Assembly: GCF_013362995.1 (NCBI RefSeq)
Contig: NZ_JABWDV010000011.1
Location: 1-64,000, forward strand
DNA length: 64,000 bases
Source: Streptomyces sp. TRM64462
GTDB taxonomy: Bacteria > Actinomycetota > Actinomycetes > Streptomycetales > Streptomycetaceae
Direction of reading: 5' to 3'
Part shown: positions 45,849 to 55,259 of the stretch, one piece after another
Numbering within the stretch: the stretch's first letter is position 1
Layout: the number at the start of each line of letters is the position of its first letter
Program-made: the position numbers and the translations under genes
Notes under the pieces: model-generated
The model's database searches: none
The model's input: only the letters and a program-made list of their open reading frames with translations
Told to the model about the DNA's origin: nothing

Positions 45849-46221
45849 GAGTGGCTCTCTTCATTCGTGATGACGTGATCCACGCCTTTTGCCGGATTCT
45901 CCCGCCGGACCCTGACTCAGGGGCCGGTGAGACGCCGGTTCGGCGTGATCTGTGCGATCGGGCTCTTCAGCTGGGGCGCGGGGACGGCCGGCCCTGGACA
46001 AGGTGTTCATCTGGTGTTCACGCGTTGTGGAGCCAGTACACCCACCGGTGCTCCACCCGAGGCAGTCACCGAAACCATGAAGGAGTTGGCTGGTCTCCCT
46101 CCTCGTCTTGTAGATTCGAACGAAAGGCGAGGACCAGTAACCTCTCCGTTTCCCCCCGGAAACGGTGGCCACAGGTCACCGACGACAACGAGACACCACG
46201 AGAAGGATCGGCGGCGACGAC
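45849..46221. other. Divergent control region xanthine dehydrogenase / pucR
   Basis: These 373 nt separate the xdh operon from pucR and should contain both promoters and the PucR operator. Visible elements are CCTGA-C-TCAGG (about 45911-45921), the repeated words GTGTTCA (46012-46021), and the hairpin listed below. No gene is seen. Confidence 0.6.
46146..46165 (+). promoter_or_regulatory. Perfect 8-bp inverted repeat in pucR leader
   Basis: CCGTTTCC-CCCC-GGAAACGG is an exact inverted repeat with a four-base loop, ending 56 nt before the pucR start. It may be an operator half-site pair or an mRNA stem in the pucR leader. Confidence 0.55.
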
Positions 46222-48027
46222 ATGCGGCTGCGCGCACTGCTGGAGACCGACGCGCTGGGGTTGCGGCTGCTCGGCGGAGAAGACGAGCTCGACCGCACCG
46301 TGCGCGGCGTGATGACGACGGACCTGAGGGACCCGAGCCGGTACCTGTCGGGCGGCGAGCTGGTGCTCACCGGCCTGGCGTGGCGGCGGACGTCGGCGGA
46401 CTCGGAGCCGTTCGTCCGGATCCTGGCGTCGGCGGGCGTCGCGGGGCTTGCGGCGGGCGAGGCGGAGCTCGGCGACATCCCGGACGATCTCGTCGAGGCG
46501 TGTTTGCGCCACCGGCTCCCGCTCTTCGCAGTGAACGAATCCGTTGCATTCGCAACGATCACTGAGTATGTCGTTCGACAGGTCTCGGGTGAGCGTGCGG
46601 GCGATCTCGCGGCTGTGGTGGATCGCCACAGGCGGCTGATGACCTCGGGTCCCACGGGCGGCGGCCCGGAGGTCGTCCTGGACCTTCTCGGCTCCGACCT
46701 GGACCTTCACGCCTGGGTGCTGTCCCCGACGGGACGGCAGATCGCGGGGGCCGGCGCACCGCTGCCGACCGAGGTCGGGGCGGTGCTGGCCGGTGAGCAC
46801 CTGGCCGCGACCCGCACCGGGCGGCGCGGCCCGCACCGCGCGGTCGTCGGCGGAACCACCTACTCACTCTTCCCGATCCGTAACACCGGCCGTGGGGCGA
46901 CCCCGGCGGCCAGGGACGTCCGCGAGACGGTGCTGTCCGACTGGCTCCTCGCGGTCGAGGCGGACGCGGGCGACTGGCCGGCCGCGCGGCTGGATCTGCT
47001 CCAGGGCGTCACCCAGTTGATCGCCGTGGAACGGGACCGCAGGGACGCGGCCCGTACGGTGCGCCGCCGCCTGGCGCAGGAGGTGCTGGAGCTGGTGCAG
47101 ACCGGCGCGGCCCCGGCCGAGATCGCCGCCCGGCTGCGCGTCGCGGCCCCGGTGCTGCTGCCGGGCCTGGGCACCGCCCCGCACTGGCAGGTCGTCGTGG
47201 CGCGCGTCGAATGGGGCGAGGACGGCGCCGTCGAGGCGGGCCCGGTCGCGCAGGCGCTCCTGGAGGAGGTCCTGGTCGACCCGGCGACGACGGGCCCGGA
47301 CTCGGCGGACCGCATCGCGGTGGCCCACACGGGCGACGAGGCGATCGCCCTCGTACCGCTGCCCGCGGTACCGCAGGCCGGTGCGGGCTCGGGCGGCGCG
47401 GGCACGGTTGCTGCGGGCACGGTTGCTGCGGGCGCGGGCGGTGCGGCGTCGGCGGAGGCCGCGGACGCGACGGACGCCGAGAGCCCGGACGGTACGGGCA
47501 CGGGCGGGGCCGACGCGGTGTCCGGCGCCCCGGGGCTGCACGCCGAGACGCTGCTGGCCGCCGTGCGCGCCCCCCTGTCGGCGGGGCTCGACGGCGACGG
47601 GCGGCTCACCCTCGGCGTCAGCGCCGCCGTGCACTCGGCGGACGGCCTGCGCGGCGCCCTGGAGGAGGCCCGGCACGCCCGCCGCGTCGCCGCGGCGCGC
47701 CCCGGCCGGGTCTGCGCGGCGGGCCACCACGAACTGGCGTCGCACGTCCTGCTGCTGCCGTTCGTCCCGGACGACGTACGACGCGCGTTCACGGCCCGCC
47801 TCCTGGACCCGCTGCGCGACTACGACCGGCGGCACCGCGCGGAGCTGATCCCCACCCTGGAGGCGTTCCTGGACTCCGACGGCTCCTGGACCCGCTGCGC
47901 GAGCCGGCTCCACCTCCACGTGAACACGCTGCGCTACCGGGTGGGCCGCATCGAACAGCTGACGGGCCGTGACCTGTCCCGGCTGGAGGACAAGCTGGAC
48001 TTCTTCCTGGCCCTGCGGATGTCGTGA
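46222..48027 (+). CDS. pucR: PucR family transcriptional regulator of purine catabolism
   Basis: This 601-residue protein starts at ATG 46222 (MRLRALLETDALGLRLL). Residues 1-130 are the PucR N-terminal domain (GGEDELDRTVRGVMTTDLRD). A GGDEF/CdaR-like middle domain follows, then a helix-turn-helix near residues 550-590 (ASRLHLHVNTLRYRVGRIEQL). A low-complexity Ala/Gly segment (about 395-430) joins the parts. PucR activates purine-degradation genes when substrates accumulate; its divergent position to xdh strongly suggests that it controls that operon. Slight expansion over the usual 500 residues is due to the linker. Confidence 0.92.
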   Translation: MRLRALLETDALGLRLLGGEDELDRTVRGVMTTDLRDPSRYLSGGELVLTGLAWRRTSADSEPFVRILASAGVAGLAAGEAELGDIPDDLVEACLRHRLPLFAVNESVAFATITEYVVRQVSGERAGDLAAVVDRHRRLMTSGPTGGGPEVVLDLLGSDLDLHAWVLSPTGRQIAGAGAPLPTEVGAVLAGEHLAATRTGRRGPHRAVVGGTTYSLFPIRNTGRGATPAARDVRETVLSDWLLAVEADAGDWPAARLDLLQGVTQLIAVERDRRDAARTVRRRLAQEVLELVQTGAAPAEIAARLRVAAPVLLPGLGTAPHWQVVVARVEWGEDGAVEAGPVAQALLEEVLVDPATTGPDSADRIAVAHTGDEAIALVPLPAVPQAGAGSGGAGTVAAGTVAAGAGGAASAEAADATDAESPDGTGTGGADAVSGAPGLHAETLLAAVRAPLSAGLDGDGRLTLGVSAAVHSADGLRGALEEARHARRVAAARPGRVCAAGHHELASHVLLLPFVPDDVRRAFTARLLDPLRDYDRRHRAELIPTLEAFLDSDGSWTRCASRLHLHVNTLRYRVGRIEQLTGRDLSRLEDKLDFFLALRMS

Positions 48028-48045
48028 GGTGGCTACATTCCTCGG

Positions 48046-48744
48046 ATGAGCACTCATGGATCCCGCGGCCCGTACGCCAAGACCGCCGCCAGGCGGCAGC
48101 AGATCCTCGACGCCGCCCTCGCCGCCTACGCCGAGGCGGGCAGCCGGGGCGTGTCCGTCCGGGACATCGCCCAGCGGGTGGGAATGACCGACGCCGGTGT
48201 ACTGCACCACTTCGGCAGCCGGGAGGCTCTGCTCACGGCCGTGATCGAAGCCCGTGACACGGCCGCCGCCGAGGTATACACGCCGGAGACCGTGCTCTGG
48301 CGCACGGAGCTGCTGGCCCAGAACGCCGCCACGCCGGGTCTGGTGAAGCTGTTCCTCGACATCGCGGCGGCCTCCGCCGACCCGGACCACCCGGGTCATG
48401 TGTTCTTCACGGAGCGGTACCGGTCGCTGCGGCGGCAGATCGCGGCGCTGCTGCTCGCCGGTCCTCCGCCGGGGCTGAGGGAGGCCGGGCCGGTGTCGGG
48501 CTGTGACGCCGACTGGGCGGCCCGGGTCCTGCTGGCCGCGACCGACGGTCTGCAGCTCCAGTGGCTGCTGGAGCCGTCGATCGACATGGCCGAGGACATC
48601 GGGCGGCTGCGCGATGTCCTGCTGGACGCCGTGGAGCGGGAGCGGGCCGATGGCGAGGCCGGCGCGCGGGACGGGGCCCAGGGCGGCGACCCTGCCGGCG
48701 ACCAGGACGGCGACCAGGGGCGCTCCGGTCACGCGGGGCCCTAG
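48046..48744 (+). CDS. TetR family transcriptional regulator
   Basis: This 232-residue repressor starts at ATG 48046. The N-terminal helix-turn-helix is VSVRDIAQRVGMTDAGVLHHFGSREALLTAVI. The rest is an all-helical ligand domain; the last 25 residues are a low-complexity Gly/Asp/Gln tail. It starts 18 nt after pucR and may be co-transcribed. Target and ligand are unknown; neither neighbour gives a clear hint. The stop overlaps that of the convergent ATPase gene by 4 nt. Confidence 0.88.
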   Translation: MSTHGSRGPYAKTAARRQQILDAALAAYAEAGSRGVSVRDIAQRVGMTDAGVLHHFGSREALLTAVIEARDTAAAEVYTPETVLWRTELLAQNAATPGLVKLFLDIAAASADPDHPGHVFFTERYRSLRRQIAALLLAGPPPGLREAGPVSGCDADWAARVLLAATDGLQLQWLLEPSIDMAEDIGRLRDVLLDAVERERADGEAGARDGAQGGDPAGDQDGDQGRSGHAGP

Positions 48745-49214
48745 TACGCGCCCGGTGCTTCCGGCGCGGTCTCGTCCCCCGGCGCCAGGGTCGCCGTCAC
48801 GCGCGTGCCACGCGCCGACCGCACGATGCGGCAGTCCACGGCGTACGCGCGCACCAGCCGCAGACCGCGGCCGCAGCACGCCTCGGTGTCGTCGCCCGGC
48901 AGGCGGGGCCGCCGGGGCCGCCACCGGCCGGTGTCCTGGACGTGGAGGGTGACGGATCGTCCGGTGGTCGTCAGCAGCACGGCCACGTCGAGGCTGCCGC
49001 TGTGCCGTACGACGTTGGTGACGAGCTCGGTCACGATGACGGCGAGGCCCTCGCCGGACTGTTCGCCGACCCCCCAGCGGTGGGCCGTGTCCAGGGCGAA
49101 GCGCCGCAGCAGGGGCACCGCCTCGACGGTCGCGGGCATGACGCACCCGGCCCGGTGGATCCCGCGCGGGCGTGCGTCCGGTTGTGAGGCGGTGGACATG
49201 GCGGCCGTGAACAT
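48741..49214 (-). CDS. ATP-binding (RsbW/SpoIIAB-like) regulatory protein
   Basis: This 157-residue histidine-kinase-like ATPase domain protein has the N box LAVIVTELVTNVVRHSG, the G1 box in VQDTGRWRP and the G2 box GRGLRLVRAYAVD. Alone, without a kinase core, such proteins act as anti-sigma factors or serine kinases; Streptomyces has dozens. The start is ATG 49214; in-frame starts at MSTASQ or MPATVEAV could give a shorter protein. No partner sigma factor or anti-anti-sigma gene is adjacent, so the target is unknown. Confidence 0.88.
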   Translation of the reverse strand: MFTAAMSTASQPDARPRGIHRAGCVMPATVEAVPLLRRFALDTAHRWGVGEQSGEGLAVIVTELVTNVVRHSGSLDVAVLLTTTGRSVTLHVQDTGRWRPRRPRLPGDDTEACCGRGLRLVRAYAVDCRIVRSARGTRVTATLAPGDETAPEAPGAY

Positions 49215-49397
49215 GGGGGGCTCCTTTGCGCCTGGGGGACGGGGCGCGGTGGGCGGCGGGGGAGAATCGCCCGGTTGTTCCGCGGTAGGTTCGAAAACCT
49301 TGGATGTCTAGGCTTTCAAAGCCGGTGCGCCTCCGGCTGTGGGCCGCACGGCCGGAGGCGCAGGTCAGGGCTCGGTCAGGGCTCGCTCAGGGCCCGG

Positions 49398-52300
49398 TCA
49401 GCCGGTGGGGGTCCACCGCTGGGCCGCCGAGGCCGAGCAGGTGGCGAGTTCCAGCTTGGTGCCGTTGGCGGTGCCCGAGCGGACGGGGGCGAGGCAGCGG
49501 CCGCCGCTGGTCACGCTCGACTCGGCGCCGAGCTGCCACTTCTGGCCCGCCGAGCCGTCGCACGACCGGACGGTGACCGTCGTGCCGGAGCCGTCGAGGC
49601 AGACACCGTCCTTGCCGGTGAGCGTGCCGCCGGACGTGAACGTCCAGCGCTGGTTGGTGCCGCCGTGGCAGGTGTAGAGCGTGGGCTCGGTGCCTGCCGT
49701 CGTCGCGCCGTACGGGAGGTCGGCGCAGGACGAGGACGCGGCGTTGACCAGCGTCGCGTTCGACGGCAGCGGTGTGGCGCGGCCGGTCGCGGAGATCTCC
49801 GCCGCGCTGGTCCACGGGCCGCTGTCGCCCGCCTCGGTGAGGGCCTTGAGGCGTAGGTAGCGCCCGGTCTTCGGCGCGAAGGTGACCTTCTTCTCGGCCG
49901 CGGTGTCCGCGAAGGCGCCCGTGGCGACGGGACTGCCCCAGGCCGCCGTCGTGTCGGAGACGTACACCTCGTAGGACCCGATGTTGCCGTTGCTGCCACC
50001 GTCCTGGCGCGGCAGGTAGGACAGGCTGTCGACGTCGTACCGCGCCCCGAGGTCGATCTGGATCTCGTGCGGGAGCTGCGCGGCGGTGCCGCCGGAGTAG
50101 GCGGTGTGCCACGTGGTCGCCGGGTCGCCGTCGATGGCGTTGGCGGCGGCGCCGTTCTCGGCCGATGTCTCCTGGCTGTCGGCGTACGCGACCTTCCAGG
50201 CGGCCTTGGAGATCGGCGCGCCCGTGCTGGGCACCTCCGTGGCCGGCGGCAGCGTCACCCCGGACGCGGTGACGGTGAACGCGCCCGACTTGCCGCCCGT
50301 CTTGACCCACAGGGTGCCGGAGCGGTCGGCGGCGTCGAAGTACCAGCCGGTGGCGGCGGAGTCGTACGCGGCCTTCGACGTCAGCGCCGGCAGGGCGGTG
50401 CCGTCGACGGTGACGCCGCTGGGGGCGGCGGCCGCGTGGACGGTGAACTCGTAGCCGCGCGACGCGGGCTTGCCGGCGTACGTGCCGGTGGCGGCGCCGA
50501 CGGCGATGCGGACGTCGCCGGTGCCGGAGGCGGGGGCGGTGACGTCGACCTTCTGCTCGGCGTACGCGCCGTTCTTGTACTGGCGGGTGATGCCGTCGTC
50601 CTCGTACAGGGTGAAGGTCGAGGAGCCGCGCGGGTAGATGTCGTAGGTGAGCGTGTCGACCGGCTTCTCACCGGTGTAGTTCATCTGCGGCCACATCGGC
50701 ACGATGCCGCCGCCCTTCACGAACAGCGGAAGGGTGTCGAGCGGGGCGGAGTAGCCGTTGAGCCAGCCCGGACCGGCGTACGTCCTGCCCGTCCAGTAGT
50801 CGGTCCACGTCCCGGCGGGCAGGTAGATGCCGTCGCGGGTGGTGGTGTCGGTGACGACGGGCGCCACCAGCAGCGAGTCGCCGGACATGAACTGGCCGCT
50901 CGTCTGGTTGCCGCGTGCCACGGGGTCGTCGGGGTATTCGAGGACCATGGCGCGGACGGTGGGCGTGCCGGTCTCGGTGGCGACGCGGCTCGCCGAGTAC
51001 AGGTACGGCATCAGCCGCATCTTCAGCTTGAGGTACTTGCGGTTGATGGACAGGTACGGGTCGGAGAACCGCCACGGCTGCTTGTCCTGGTAGCCGGTGG
51101 AGGGGTTGGTGGCGCCCCAGCCGGACATCGTCATGAACGCCGGGGTGAACGCCTTCCACTGCAGGTCGCGGACGTACGTCTTGGGGCTGCCCTGGAAGAT
51201 GCCGTCGACGTCGCCCGCGGCGTAGTTGAGTGCGGACAGGCCCGCGCCGGCGATGGCGGGGACGTGCCAGCGCATGGCGTCCCAGGTGCCGGGGGTGTCG
51301 CCGGTCCACACGACCGCGTTGCGCTGGGTGCCGGCCCAGCCGTCGACGGTCCACACGTAGCGGCGGGCGTCGGAGTTGCGCTCGATGCCGTCCACGGCCT
51401 GCTGCACCCCGTCGAACGCGTACTTGTAGCCGGGGCCGATCCACGCCACGTCCGTCTTCACACCGCGGCTGCCGGCGGTGCCGACCTCGGTGTCGATGTC
51501 CGCCAGGCCGGTGGAGGTCCACAGACCCGTCTGGAATCCCTTCGCCTTCAGGCCGTCGACGGTCGCCTTGAGGTCGGTGTAGCCGCAGCCGTAGCCGTCG
51601 TTGGGCAGGAACCAGCCGGACGGCATGTCGGCGGCGCGGGCGTCGGCCGCGTAGCCGAGGACGTCCTTGGTGGTCTGGTGGCGCAGCCGGTCGTGGTCGC
51701 CCTGGTAGTCGGGGTTGGAGGCGTTCCAGCAGTCGGCGTTGCCGAGCTCGAAGCCCCACATCGGCGCCAGGAACGGCTTGCCGCTGACGTCCGTGTACGC
51801 GTCCAGCACGCCCTTGAGGGAGTCGCCGACGAAGTACCAGGCGTCGAAGCGGCTCTCGTTGTGCGTGAACGTGCCGGGCGCGCCGAAGGTGTACGTGCCG
51901 GGCGCCCAGGTGTTGCGCATCACGCCGTAGCCGTTGGTCGACATGTAGAAGGGCGCCGGGCTGGCGTTGGTGTTCTCCTTCCAGGTGTTGGCCACCGACA
52001 CCGGGACGGTCTTGCCGCGCAGTGCCCATTCACCCAGCCGCAGGCCCGTGCCGTAGAACTGCTCGTCGGCGCCCTGCGTGAGGTACTGGGTGGCCTGGCT
52101 GCCGGTCCAGGACAGGGGCTGGGACTCCGCCCAGACGAGCGTGGTGTTGTCGGCGCGGTACAGGGAGAAGCGCAGCGGGGACTTGTGGACCCGGATGTTC
52201 AGGGACGGGGTGCTGATCCGGTAGTAGGTGCCGGCGTCCGTGACGCTCGCCGTCACCGGCCCGAAGTCGGTGTCGACGGCGAGGGCGTTGCCCGCCGGGT

Positions 52301-52586
52301 CGTCGGTGAAGCCGCCGTCGGGCGACAGCCAGATCCGGAAGATGTCCGACCGGGCGATCACCACGCGGGCCTTCGCCGCCGTCGAGGTGCTGACGGTGAA
52401 GGTGTTCCCGGACCGGCTGACCCCGGTGGCGTCTCCCGCGCTCGCCGCGGCCGCGGGGGTCGCCGGGCCGGCGACGGAGAGGACGGCCGCCACCATGGCC
52501 GCCACCAGGCCCAGGATCGCCGGGCGTCTGCCGCGGGCCCGGACTCCTCCCCGTGGACGCGGGGTTCTTATGGAACTTCGTTGCAT
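49398..52586 (-). CDS. Secreted multidomain GH31 glycosidase (probable alpha-N-acetylgalactosaminidase subtype) with F5/8C and ricin-B domains
   Basis: This 1062-residue secreted enzyme starts at ATG 52586 (MQRSSIRTPRPRGG) after GGAAAGG. Residues 1-48 are a signal peptide (RRPAILGLVAAMVAAVLSVA, cut near AAAAS), possibly Tat. Then come the GH31 N-terminal domain, the (beta/alpha)8 domain (about 240-640) and a DUF5110-type beta domain. The likely nucleophile is Asp374 in GVKTDVAWIGPG and the acid is Asp in VVWTGDTPG (near 428). The segment VWTVDGWAGTQRN recalls GH31 alpha-N-acetylgalactosaminidases. A discoidin (F5/8 type C) domain lies at about 790-940 and a ricin-B trefoil with three QxW motifs (QRW, QKW, QRW) at 942-1061. 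It probably attacks glycans outside the cell; alpha-glucosidase or xylosidase cannot be excluded. Confidence 0.85.
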   Translation of the reverse strand: MQRSSIRTPRPRGGVRARGRRPAILGLVAAMVAAVLSVAGPATPAAAASAGDATGVSRSGNTFTVSTSTAAKARVVIARSDIFRIWLSPDGGFTDDPAGNALAVDTDFGPVTASVTDAGTYYRISTPSLNIRVHKSPLRFSLYRADNTTLVWAESQPLSWTGSQATQYLTQGADEQFYGTGLRLGEWALRGKTVPVSVANTWKENTNASPAPFYMSTNGYGVMRNTWAPGTYTFGAPGTFTHNESRFDAWYFVGDSLKGVLDAYTDVSGKPFLAPMWGFELGNADCWNASNPDYQGDHDRLRHQTTKDVLGYAADARAADMPSGWFLPNDGYGCGYTDLKATVDGLKAKGFQTGLWTSTGLADIDTEVGTAGSRGVKTDVAWIGPGYKYAFDGVQQAVDGIERNSDARRYVWTVDGWAGTQRNAVVWTGDTPGTWDAMRWHVPAIAGAGLSALNYAAGDVDGIFQGSPKTYVRDLQWKAFTPAFMTMSGWGATNPSTGYQDKQPWRFSDPYLSINRKYLKLKMRLMPYLYSASRVATETGTPTVRAMVLEYPDDPVARGNQTSGQFMSGDSLLVAPVVTDTTTRDGIYLPAGTWTDYWTGRTYAGPGWLNGYSAPLDTLPLFVKGGGIVPMWPQMNYTGEKPVDTLTYDIYPRGSSTFTLYEDDGITRQYKNGAYAEQKVDVTAPASGTGDVRIAVGAATGTYAGKPASRGYEFTVHAAAAPSGVTVDGTALPALTSKAAYDSAATGWYFDAADRSGTLWVKTGGKSGAFTVTASGVTLPPATEVPSTGAPISKAAWKVAYADSQETSAENGAAANAIDGDPATTWHTAYSGGTAAQLPHEIQIDLGARYDVDSLSYLPRQDGGSNGNIGSYEVYVSDTTAAWGSPVATGAFADTAAEKKVTFAPKTGRYLRLKALTEAGDSGPWTSAAEISATGRATPLPSNATLVNAASSSCADLPYGATTAGTEPTLYTCHGGTNQRWTFTSGGTLTGKDGVCLDGSGTTVTVRSCDGSAGQKWQLGAESSVTSGGRCLAPVRSGTANGTKLELATCSASAAQRWTPTG

Positions 52587-52929
52587 CGCAGCCGCCTTTC
52601 CGGCCATGCGGGCGCCGCCTCCGGCGGTGCTCGCGGACTCCACGTGCCGAGTACTGCGCGTCATGAGAACAGCCCCTCCGAATGACGTCAAGTGATTGAT
52701 ACGCCACTCCTCCGCGCAAAAACGCGCATCGCCGCTCATGGGGAGCCTTGGGGCTCCGGGGCGGTCACAACTCCATAACTCACCTCGGTACGCGGGTGAC
52801 AGCCCCCAGCATGTCTGCTCTAAGTTGAGCGCTACGCGCCATACCTGCTCAGCTTCGCGCGCATTCGTTCTCTTCTTCGCAGGCCGGGTCCGAGAGCCGG
52901 TCCTCGTGTACCAAAAGGCGGTAGTTGCC
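52587..52929. other. Divergent control region GH31 / ABC importer
   Basis: These 343 nt separate the GH31 gene from the binding-protein gene. They include the putative operator at 52817-52831, the hairpin-like GGGAGCC-TTG-GGGCTCC (about 52742-52759), and AAAAGGCGG before ATG 52930. No further gene is visible. Confidence 0.65.
52817..52831. promoter_or_regulatory. Putative DeoR operator, GCTC-N6-GAGCG
   Basis: GCTC-TAAGTT-GAGCG lies about 100 nt upstream of the binding-protein gene and inside the GH31/importer divergent region. The same pattern, GCTC-AAACAT-GAGCG, occurs before the SIS gene (56994-57008). Confidence 0.5.
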
Positions 52930-54189
52930 ATGAAGCGACGTCTCTTCGCCCTGTCCGCCGCCGGAGTCGCCGGTGCGCTCGCCCTCTCGCTGTCGGCGTG
53001 CGGGAGCGGCGGGTCCGGCGCCTCGGCCGACGGGGTCACCACGATCAAGTTCGTCGCGGCCGACTACGGCTCCAACGGCGACAATCCCAGCCAGGCGTAC
53101 TGGCAGGGCGTGATCGAGGCGTTCGAGAAGAAGAACCCCACGATCAAGGTGGACCTCCAGGTCATCAACTGGAACGACATCGACGCCCAGGTCAAGACCA
53201 TGGTCCAGAACGGTGACCAGCCGGACGTCCTCCAGACCGGGGGCTACGCGGACTTCGCCGAGAGCGGCTTGCTGTACTCCGTCCCGGAGGTGCTCTCGGT
53301 GGCCACCGAAGGGGACCTCATCCCCGCCATGGCCGACGCCGGCCGCCAGGACGGCACCGCCTACGGCATCCCGTTCGTCTCCAGTGCGCGGATGTTCCTG
53401 ATCAACAACGAGCTGTTCCGCAAGGCCGGCCTGGACCCGGAGAAGCCGCCGAAGACCTGGGCCGAGGTCACGGCCGCGGCGACCGCCCTCAAGAAGGCCG
53501 GCGTGGAAGTGCCCCTCGGCATCCCGCTCGGCAAGGAGGAGGCCCAGGCCGAGGCGTTCATCTGGATGATGGGCAACCGCGGCGGCTACCAGGACTCCGG
53601 TGGCGCGTACACCCTCAACTCCACCGCCAACGTGGAGACGTTCACCCAGCTCAAGAGCTGGGTCGACGCGGGCCTCACCCAGCAGAGCCCCGCGTCCGTC
53701 AACCGCACCGACCTGACGAAGAACTTCGCGTCCGGCAAGGTCGGCATGCTCAACGGCTTCCCGGGCCAGCTCTCCGAGCTCAAGGGCATGGACGTCACCT
53801 GGACCGCCATGCCCGGCAGGAACGAGCAGAGCCCCACCACACTCGGCGTCGCCGACTGGGTCATGGCCTTCAAGAAAGGCGGCCACAAGAAGGAGATCAA
53901 GGCGTTCCTGGACTTCGCCTACCAGAAGGAGCACACGGTTCGGTTCGCCAAGACCTACAACCTGCTGCCCGTGACCCAGTCCGCGCGCACGGCACTCCAG
54001 GACGACCCCGCCCAGAAGGCGCTCAAGCCGTTCCTCGACATCCTGCCGACCGCGACCTTCTACCCGCTCAGCGACCCGACCTGGCCCGGTGTCTCCGCAC
54101 AGATCAAGACGCAGATCGGCAGCGCCGTCAGCGAACCGCAGAAGACCCTGGACGCGCTCCAGCAGGCCGCGCAGCAGGCAGGACAGTGA
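52930..54189 (+). CDS. Sugar ABC transporter substrate-binding lipoprotein
   Basis: This 419-residue lipoprotein starts at ATG 52930 (MKRRLFALSAAGVAG). The lipobox LSAC places the lipid-modified Cys at residue 24, so the mature protein sits on the outer membrane face. It has the family 1 fold (KNPTIKVDLQVINWNDIDAQ, QPDVLQTGGYADFAESG, YGIPFVSSARMFLINNELF, GVADWVMAFKKGG). It binds a mono- or oligosaccharide; context suggests galactosamine-type sugars released by GH31. It is the first gene of the importer operon. Confidence 0.9.
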   Translation: MKRRLFALSAAGVAGALALSLSACGSGGSGASADGVTTIKFVAADYGSNGDNPSQAYWQGVIEAFEKKNPTIKVDLQVINWNDIDAQVKTMVQNGDQPDVLQTGGYADFAESGLLYSVPEVLSVATEGDLIPAMADAGRQDGTAYGIPFVSSARMFLINNELFRKAGLDPEKPPKTWAEVTAAATALKKAGVEVPLGIPLGKEEAQAEAFIWMMGNRGGYQDSGGAYTLNSTANVETFTQLKSWVDAGLTQQSPASVNRTDLTKNFASGKVGMLNGFPGQLSELKGMDVTWTAMPGRNEQSPTTLGVADWVMAFKKGGHKKEIKAFLDFAYQKEHTVRFAKTYNLLPVTQSARTALQDDPAQKALKPFLDILPTATFYPLSDPTWPGVSAQIKTQIGSAVSEPQKTLDALQQAAQQAGQ

Positions 54190-54224
54190 CGGCCGGCGGC
54201 CGTAGCCCGAAACGAGAGCTCACC

Positions 54225-55259
54225 GTGTCCAGCAGCACCACTCCGACCGCCGACGCCGCGAACCGGCCCGGCCGGCCGTCCCGGCCCACCCGGTCGGCCG
54301 GGCCCCGCCCGCGTCCGCGTCCGCGTCCCCGTTCCGGTCCGCGTTCCCTTCCGCGTCCGCGTTCCCGTCCGCGTCCCCGATCCGGCTCCCGGCTGCCGCG
54401 TCTCGGCGCCCTGCCGTGGATCTCCCCCGCCGTCCTGCTCATCCTGGGCGTCGTCGTCTGGCCGGTCGTCGAGATGGTCCGCACCTCGCTGCGGAGGATC
54501 GACACCTCCGGCATCGACCAGGGGCCCGCCGGACTCGGCAAGTACCGCAAGCTGTTCGCCGACCCCCGCCTCCCCGACGTCCTGACCTGGACGGCCCTGT
54601 GGACGGTCGCCGTGGTGGCGCTCACCATGCTGATCTCGCTGGCGCTGGCCCAGCTCTTCAACCAGAGCTTCCCCGGCCGCCGCGTCACGCGCTGGGCGCT
54701 CATCGCCCCCTGGGCGGCCTCCGTCCTGATGACCGCGATCGGCTTCCGCTGGATGCTCGACCAGGTCGCGGGCGTCCTCAACCGGCTGCTCCTCGACCTC
54801 GGCCTCATCGACTCGGCCCAGGCGTGGACCGGGGACGCCGCCCACGCCAAGCCCTGGCTCGTGGCCGTCGCCGTCTTCGTGTCGCTCCCCTTCACCACGT
54901 ACACCCTCCTCGCCGGGCTCCAGACCGTCCCGGCGGAGGTGTACGAGGCGGCCCGCGTGGACGGTGCCTCGCGCCTCCAGACGTATCTGCTGATCACCCT
55001 GCCGCTGCTGCGGCCGGCGTTCCTGGTCGCCCTGGTGATCAACCTGATCAACGTCTTCAACTCGTTCCCCGTGATCTGGGGCATGACCCAGGGCGGTCCC
55101 AACGCCGACACCGCCACCACCACGGTCTTCATGTACATGCTGCGCAGCCACGACGTGGCCGAGTCGGCCGCCCTGTCGGTGGTCAACTTCGCGGCCGTCA
55201 TCGCGATGGTGCTGGTCTTCCTGAAGGTCAGCGGCTGGAAGGAGGACGTGAACCGATGA
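54225..55259 (+). CDS. ABC sugar permease 1 with Arg/Pro-rich N-terminal tail
   Basis: This 344-residue inner-membrane protein has six helices and the EAA loop VYEAARVDGASRLQTYLLITLP. Start GTG 54225 is chosen after GAGAG; GTG 54186, overlapping the binding-protein stop, would add 13 residues. The first about 60 residues are unusual: alternating Pro and Arg (PRPRPRPRPRSGPRSLPRPR), encoded by CGTCCG-like repeats. Such a cytoplasmic tail is not needed for transport. It pairs with the next permease; no ATPase is encoded, so a shared ATPase such as MsiK is likely. Confidence 0.87.
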   Translation: MSSSTTPTADAANRPGRPSRPTRSAGPRPRPRPRPRSGPRSLPRPRSRPRPRSGSRLPRLGALPWISPAVLLILGVVVWPVVEMVRTSLRRIDTSGIDQGPAGLGKYRKLFADPRLPDVLTWTALWTVAVVALTMLISLALAQLFNQSFPGRRVTRWALIAPWAASVLMTAIGFRWMLDQVAGVLNRLLLDLGLIDSAQAWTGDAAHAKPWLVAVAVFVSLPFTTYTLLAGLQTVPAEVYEAARVDGASRLQTYLLITLPLLRPAFLVALVINLINVFNSFPVIWGMTQGGPNADTATTTVFMYMLRSHDVAESAALSVVNFAAVIAMVLVFLKVSGWKEDVNR

